Shown: one piece after another, positions 5,328-9,309 of the stretch | Position numbering within the stretch: the stretch's first letter is position 1 | How the letters are laid out: each line of letters begins with the position of its first letter | NCBI GenBank assembly: GCA_903832165.1 | Contig: CAILAQ010000430.1 | Coordinates: 1-9,309 of the forward strand | Length of the DNA: 9,309 bases | DNA from: an uncultured Bacteroidota bacterium | GTDB lineage: Bacteria > Bacteroidota > Bacteroidia > Bacteroidales > UBA12481 | Direction of reading: 5' to 3' | Translations under genes and position numbers: made by a program | Notes under the pieces: generated by a model | The model's database searches: none | The model's input: only the letters and a program-made list of their open reading frames with translations | Told to the model about the DNA's origin: nothing

Positions 5328-6665
5328 ATGGAAGTATTAATTGAAAAGATCATCACTTATTCTGTGGTCCTGCTTTTTATAGGGATCATAGTCTTTATAT
5401 ATATCAGGAAGCAGAAGCGTGAATCACGCATAGTTGATGAAAAAATAAAGATCTCAAAAGAAGAAGGGTTGCATGAACCGGTTTCTTTGCATCCGGTTGT
5501 AGACATCAATTCCTGTATCCGGACCGGTGCCTGCATCAGTGCCTGTCATGAGGATGATATTCTTGGGATCAGGAACGGCAAGGCTACCATAATCAATGCA
5601 TCGCGCTGTGTTGGCCATGGGGCTTGCTTTCATGCTTGTCCGGTGGAGGCAATAACTCTTTGTATTGGAACAGAGAAACGCGGTGTTGATCTGCCACATG
5701 TCAATATGCAATTTGAATCTAATGTAAGCGGGATATACATTGCCGGAGAAATTGGAGGCATGGGACTGATAAAAAATGCTGTTGAGCAAGGACGGCAAGC
5801 GGTAGAAAACCTTACCAAGACTATTGATAAATCTATTGAATCCGAATATGATCTGATCATTGTGGGGGCTGGACCGGCAGGGATATCAGCCTCGCTTACT
5901 GCCAAGAAGAATAATCTTAAAACTCTGACCCTAGAGCAGGATACTTTAGGGGGTACCGTCTTTAATTTTCCCCGGGCCAAAATTATTATGACCTCCGCGA
6001 TGGATCTTCCGCTCCATGGTAAGGTCAAGCTGAGTGAAACCAGCAAAACGGAGTTGCTTGGACTCTGGCAAAGGGTAATTTCGAAGAATATTATTCCTAT
6101 TGTGGAAAGTACAAGGGTTGAGTCTATAGTCAGCCAGAATGGTGGTTTCTTAATGACAACATCAACGGGGATGAATTATACCACCAAAAAGATTCTTTTA
6201 GCCATCGGCAGAAGGGGAACTCCCCGGAAACTGAATGTGCCCGGTGAGGAGCTCGAAAAGGTTGCCTATCGCCTTCTGGAGCCTGAACTTATTGCAGGAA
6301 AGAATATCGTTGTGGTGGGGGGTGGTGATTCGGCTATTGAATCCGCACTTCTGCTTTCTGAAACAAATTCCGTAAGTCTGGTATACCGTGGCGATTCATT
6401 TGGGAGGATCAAGCCAAAAAACAATGAAAAAGTCAAGGAGGTGATCGCCGCAAATACAATGAAGGTGATGTTCAAGACCAATCTGACTTCCATCGAAAAG
6501 GACTGCGTTTATTACATTACGGATGGTTCGGACGCTGGAGTTAAGCTGGAAAACGACATGGTTTTTATCATGGCCGGTGGGGAGCTGCCAACGCAGTTCC
6601 TTGAAAAATCAGGGATTATGATTACCCGTAAATTCGGTGAAGCAATTTTGAAGCATGCGAAATAG
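5328..6665 (+). CDS. Membrane-anchored ferredoxin-FAD/NAD(P) oxidoreductase with permuted FAD motif
   Basis: A 445-residue protein probably exchanging electrons between NAD(P)H, FAD and Fe-S centres on the cytoplasmic face. Residues 9-26 form one transmembrane helix followed by RKQKR, so the bulk is cytoplasmic. Residues 58-112 are a two-cluster ferredoxin-like domain: Cys63, 69, 73 and Cys94, 100, 104, with Thr66 and His97 where the second Cys of each motif is expected. Residues 133-160 (GIYIAGEIGG, then AVEQGRQA) match the FAD-contacting segment normally found at the C-terminus of pyridine-nucleotide disulfide oxidoreductases. Residues 178-186 (IVGAGPAGI) bind the FAD dinucleotide and 328-336 (VVVGGGDSA) the NAD(P) dinucleotide. 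No redox CxxC of thioredoxin reductase is present; the fold part is closest to YpdA-like reductases. The C-terminus stops just after the IMAGGELPTQFL strand. The gene's last 11 nt overlap the next gene. Direction of electron flow is not determined. Confidence 0.88.
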   Translation: MEVLIEKIITYSVVLLFIGIIVFIYIRKQKRESRIVDEKIKISKEEGLHEPVSLHPVVDINSCIRTGACISACHEDDILGIRNGKATIINASRCVGHGACFHACPVEAITLCIGTEKRGVDLPHVNMQFESNVSGIYIAGEIGGMGLIKNAVEQGRQAVENLTKTIDKSIESEYDLIIVGAGPAGISASLTAKKNNLKTLTLEQDTLGGTVFNFPRAKIIMTSAMDLPLHGKVKLSETSKTELLGLWQRVISKNIIPIVESTRVESIVSQNGGFLMTTSTGMNYTTKKILLAIGRRGTPRKLNVPGEELEKVAYRLLEPELIAGKNIVVVGGGDSAIESALLLSETNSVSLVYRGDSFGRIKPKNNEKVKEVIAANTMKVMFKTNLTSIEKDCVYYITDGSDAGVKLENDMVFIMAGGELPTQFLEKSGIMITRKFGEAILKHAK

Positions 6666-8295
6666 GACTGCAAACATAGGCGTTAGATTAACCACGAGCT
6701 GTTTGTGGTGTTTGGCTATTGTGCTGATTCTGTTTTTATCAGCGCATAATTCATTTGGTCAGATTTCCCCCGGAGACCTTACCCGGGCCCATGCTAATCT
6801 GGAAGGCATGTCGAACTGTACCAAATGCCATGAGGTCGGGAAAAAAGTACTTTCATCAAAATGTCTGGACTGTCACAAAGAAATCAAAGCCCTTATCGAT
6901 CAGAAAAAGGGATACCATGCATCAACCGAAGTTAAAAGCAGGGAATGCTATTCTTGCCATAATGAGCATCACGGCCGGAATTTTAAAATTATCCGTTTTG
7001 ATACGTTGAAGTTTGATCACCGTGATGCCGGCTTTGAGTTGCTTGGAAAGCATAACACATTAACCTGTAAGGCCTGTCATAAAAAGGAATTCATCAAGGT
7101 AAAAAAGACTCAAAAAACTACGGCATCTTATCTGGATCTGGGAAGGGAGTGCCTTAATTGCCATGCTGATTACCATCAGAGCACCTTATCAACGAACTGC
7201 GCTTCCTGCCATAATAACAATGCCTTCAAGCCTGTTATCGGTTTTGATCATAAGAAAACAAAATACCCGTTGTTGGGAAAACATCAGGCAGTTGAATGTT
7301 CAAAGTGTCATAAGATTGCGGACCAGAACGGTAAGAAATTCCAGAAATTCTCAGGGATAGCTTTCTCAAATTGCACCGATTGTCACAAAGATGTACATGA
7401 AAATAAGTTCGGCAGCGACTGTAAAAAGTGCCACAATGAGGAGTCATTTAAAAAGGTTGCGGGATTAACCGGGACTGGATTTAATCATGCCAAGACTGGC
7501 TATGTATTAGAGGGCAAGCACATAACTATAGATTGCAAGTTGTGTCATAAGGTTTCGCTCACCACCAAACTGAAATTCAGCCTTTGCTCGGATTGCCATA
7601 AAGATGAACATAAGGGCCAGTTTCATAAGCCTGGCGTTTTATCAGATTGTAAAGATTGTCATTCGGTTGAGGGATTTAAGCCGTCGAGGTATACGGTTGA
7701 AAGACATAATAAAGGCGATTTTCAGCTCGATGGGGCGCATCTGGCAACCCCTTGTTTCGCGTGTCATAAAAAGGAAAAGGATTGGGTTTTCAAAGGGCTG
7801 AAGAAAAGTTGTGCCGACTGCCATGAAAATATTCACAGGAAATCCATCGAGCCAAAATTCTTTGGAAACCAGAATTGTGAGAACTGCCACTCAACCACCT
7901 TGTGGAGCAAAGTGAAATTTGATCATAACACCACTGATTTCAAGCTCACAGGAAAGCATGCTACGTTGACCTGCAAGCAGTGCCATTTTAAGGCGGCACC
8001 TGACGGAACAGTGCAGCAGAAGTTCGCCGAGCTTACCAGCCGCTGTCTGGACTGCCATGCCGATACGCATAACCGGCAATTTGATACAACACAGGATAAT
8101 TCCTGCATCCGTTGCCATGATTTTGAGAAGTGGAAACCGATCCAGTTCAATCATGACAATACCAGATTTAAGCTTGACGGGAAACATAAAGATGTGGCCT
8201 GTTTGAAATGCCATAAGGAAGTTACTGAGGGCACCTTAAGATATGTTAATTATAAACTCGGGGATAAAAAATGCTCAGACTGTCATTTACGCTAA
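6655..8295 (+). CDS. Periplasmic 20-heme c-type cytochrome built of triheme modules
   Basis: A 546-residue secreted protein (signal peptide about 1-35, cleavage probably before Gln36) with 20 CxxCH motifs, starting at Cys55, 70, 98, 138, 166, 182, 215, 240, 256, 294, 311, 332, 367, 386, 408, 440, 464, 484, 516 and 540. From residue 119 on, a module of 73-79 residues repeats five and a half times: an F-x-H-like His, then G-K-H, then CxxCH, a second heme as CxxCHxxxH, and a third followed by an aromatic-K-P-like turn. The two leading His lie exactly 16 and 5 residues before the first Cys in all six copies. Each module thus supplies about one spare His per heme, fitting bis-His coordination as in class III/c7 cytochromes. 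Likely role: long-range electron conduit in the periplasm. ATG 6655 lies inside the end of the flavoprotein gene, implying coupled translation. Confidence 0.93.
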   Translation: MRNRTANIGVRLTTSCLWCLAIVLILFLSAHNSFGQISPGDLTRAHANLEGMSNCTKCHEVGKKVLSSKCLDCHKEIKALIDQKKGYHASTEVKSRECYSCHNEHHGRNFKIIRFDTLKFDHRDAGFELLGKHNTLTCKACHKKEFIKVKKTQKTTASYLDLGRECLNCHADYHQSTLSTNCASCHNNNAFKPVIGFDHKKTKYPLLGKHQAVECSKCHKIADQNGKKFQKFSGIAFSNCTDCHKDVHENKFGSDCKKCHNEESFKKVAGLTGTGFNHAKTGYVLEGKHITIDCKLCHKVSLTTKLKFSLCSDCHKDEHKGQFHKPGVLSDCKDCHSVEGFKPSRYTVERHNKGDFQLDGAHLATPCFACHKKEKDWVFKGLKKSCADCHENIHRKSIEPKFFGNQNCENCHSTTLWSKVKFDHNTTDFKLTGKHATLTCKQCHFKAAPDGTVQQKFAELTSRCLDCHADTHNRQFDTTQDNSCIRCHDFEKWKPIQFNHDNTRFKLDGKHKDVACLKCHKEVTEGTLRYVNYKLGDKKCSDCHLR

Positions 8296-9309
8296 GCTTC
8301 TTGCTTTGCATAGCATTGGGATACGGTCAATCTCCGCACGGGAAAGGCTTTGACAAGGATTGTTCCCTTTGTCACAAGACTGCCGGGTGGAAAGTTGATA
8401 CGAAGACCTTGTTATTTGATCATGACAGTACGAGCTATAAACTGGTTGGGCAGCACAAGTCGGTAAACTGCCGGTCGTGCCATAAATCGCTGGAGTTTTC
8501 GAAAATAAAAAGCGAGTGCATTGATTGCCATAAGGATCTTCATGAAACCACGCTGGGGCCTGACTGTGCGAGGTGTCATACGCCAAAGACATGGATCATT
8601 GAGAACATCAGTGAAATACACAGGAAGAGCAGGTTTCCGCTGACGGGGGGCCATCAGCTGGGAGATTGCAAGGCTTGCCATATTTCCGGGTCGACGAGGA
8701 GGTTTGATCCGCTCAGCATCGAGTGCGTGAGCTGTCACCTGAAAACCTATCAGGCAACCACGAAGCCGAACCATCAGGAAGCCGGCTATTCAGAAGACTG
8801 CCTCCAGTGCCATTCGGCCAGTTCGGCCGGTTGGCTGGGAGCCAATATTGAGCATAATTTTTTCCCGCTTACCCAGGGCCATTCCATCAGTTGCAGCCAA
8901 TGCCATGTAAACGGTGAGTTTAAAAAGATTTCAAAAGATTGTTTCACCTGCCATCAGAAGGATTTCAATGCCACTACAACTTTGAACCACCTGAAGCTTG
9001 GGTTCTCAACAAATTGCCTTGATTGCCATACGACCAGCCCAAAATGGAAACCGGCGAGATATACCGAACATGATGCCCGATTTTTTCCTGTTTATTCCGG
9101 AAGGCATTCACAAGTTTGGAATGACTGCACCGAATGCCACAAGCAAGCCGACAATTATGCCATATTCACCTGCATTGATTGCCATGCGCACAATAAGACT
9201 TCGATGGATAATGGTCACAGGGAGGCAAACGGCTACCAGTATAACAGCATTGCCTGTTTTACCTGCCATCCGACCGGCGGGAAAGAGGGCAGCTTCAATC
9301 ACAGCCAGA
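8271..9309 (+). CDS. Second multiheme c-type cytochrome, truncated by window end
   Basis: The reading frame is open to the window edge: 346 complete codons are present and the C-terminus is missing. Residues 1-20 are a signal peptide (cleavage probably around Gly-Gln 19-20). Thirteen CxxCH motifs start at Cys31, 67, 83, 99, 133, 152, 177, 208, 224, 249, 286, 301 and 329. The triheme arrangement of the upstream protein recurs: one leading heme, then four triheme groups beginning at Cys67, 133, 208 and 286. The first two groups keep the His at -16 and -5 relative to the first Cys (His51/62, His117/128); the third and fourth groups are diverged (-13/-4 and -19/-7). SFNH at 342-344 suggests another group begins just before the edge. 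ATG 8271 is chosen because it gives the only full signal peptide; it overlaps the upstream gene by 25 nt. Probably a partner or outer extension of the 20-heme protein. Confidence 0.93.
   Translation, partial: MLRLSFTLSFLLCIALGYGQSPHGKGFDKDCSLCHKTAGWKVDTKTLLFDHDSTSYKLVGQHKSVNCRSCHKSLEFSKIKSECIDCHKDLHETTLGPDCARCHTPKTWIIENISEIHRKSRFPLTGGHQLGDCKACHISGSTRRFDPLSIECVSCHLKTYQATTKPNHQEAGYSEDCLQCHSASSAGWLGANIEHNFFPLTQGHSISCSQCHVNGEFKKISKDCFTCHQKDFNATTTLNHLKLGFSTNCLDCHTTSPKWKPARYTEHDARFFPVYSGRHSQVWNDCTECHKQADNYAIFTCIDCHAHNKTSMDNGHREANGYQYNSIACFTCHPTGGKEGSFNHSQ

Noticed and set aside
5250..5348. 12-bp direct repeat TTAATTGAAAAG at 5250-5261 and 5337-5348
   Set aside because: Both copies lie at coding edges in AT-rich DNA and the second encodes part of the protein (LIEK); no sign of a mobile element or recombination site between them.
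5328..6665. Thioredoxin reductase
   Set aside because: The redox-active CxxC between the FAD and NADPH regions is absent, and a ferredoxin domain and membrane anchor are present.
7235..9302. Several minus-strand open frames across the two cytochrome genes, plus alternative plus-strand frames
   Set aside because: They are shadows of the heme-rich coding frames: no signal, domain or promoter supports them, while the chosen frames carry 33 CxxCH motifs and signal peptides.
1..9309. tRNA, rRNA, riboswitch or mobile element
   Set aside because: No cloverleaf, rRNA-like stretch, transposase, integrase or terminal inverted repeats could be seen by reading either strand.

Overview
The window looks like chromosomal DNA of an uncultured or environmental Bacteroidota (Bacteroidetes) bacterium. 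Three things point there: a SusD-era style of surface lipoproteins including a DUF4249-like protein and a FISUMP-domain protein; start codons without Shine-Dalgarno sequences; and at least three perfect matches to the Bacteroidota sigma-A -7 element TAnnTTTG, each 20-28 nt upstream of a gene start. No tRNA, rRNA, CRISPR array, transposase or phage gene was seen.

Layout. Bases 1-251 are non-coding: a short CCG run, then 22 exact-length copies of a 7-bp unit (41-194) that stop one base before a promoter. Two lipoprotein genes follow as one unit (252-1277, 1284-2783). A second promoter with a palindrome in its spacer drives a secreted PQQ-type beta-propeller protein (2835-4181). A 238-nt AT-rich intergenic region (4182-4419) carries T-rich direct repeats, two inverted repeats and a third promoter element. 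From 4420 to the window edge four same-strand genes form an electron-transfer cluster: a five-helix diheme b-type membrane cytochrome (4420-5253), a membrane-anchored ferredoxin/FAD/NAD(P) oxidoreductase (5328-6665), a 20-heme c-type cytochrome (6655-8295) and a second multiheme c-type cytochrome with 13 heme motifs before it runs off the window (8271->9309). The last three genes overlap by 11 and 25 nt.

How the cluster may work (inference): a cytoplasmic NAD(P)H/FAD/Fe-S protein tethered to the inner membrane exchanges electrons with a transmembrane diheme cytochrome b, whose outer heme faces two long periplasmic heme wires. The direction (NAD(P)H oxidation with export of electrons to an extracellular or periplasmic acceptor, or the reverse) cannot be read from the sequence. 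The most notable details are a FAD-binding motif placed before rather than after the Rossmann fold (apparent circular permutation), ferredoxin motifs in which the second cysteine is Thr or His, and a 73-79 residue triheme module repeated along the cytochrome with invariant histidine spacing and one spare histidine per heme.

The lipoprotein and propeller genes have no evident functional tie to the electron-transfer cluster; they appear to be separate transcription units.
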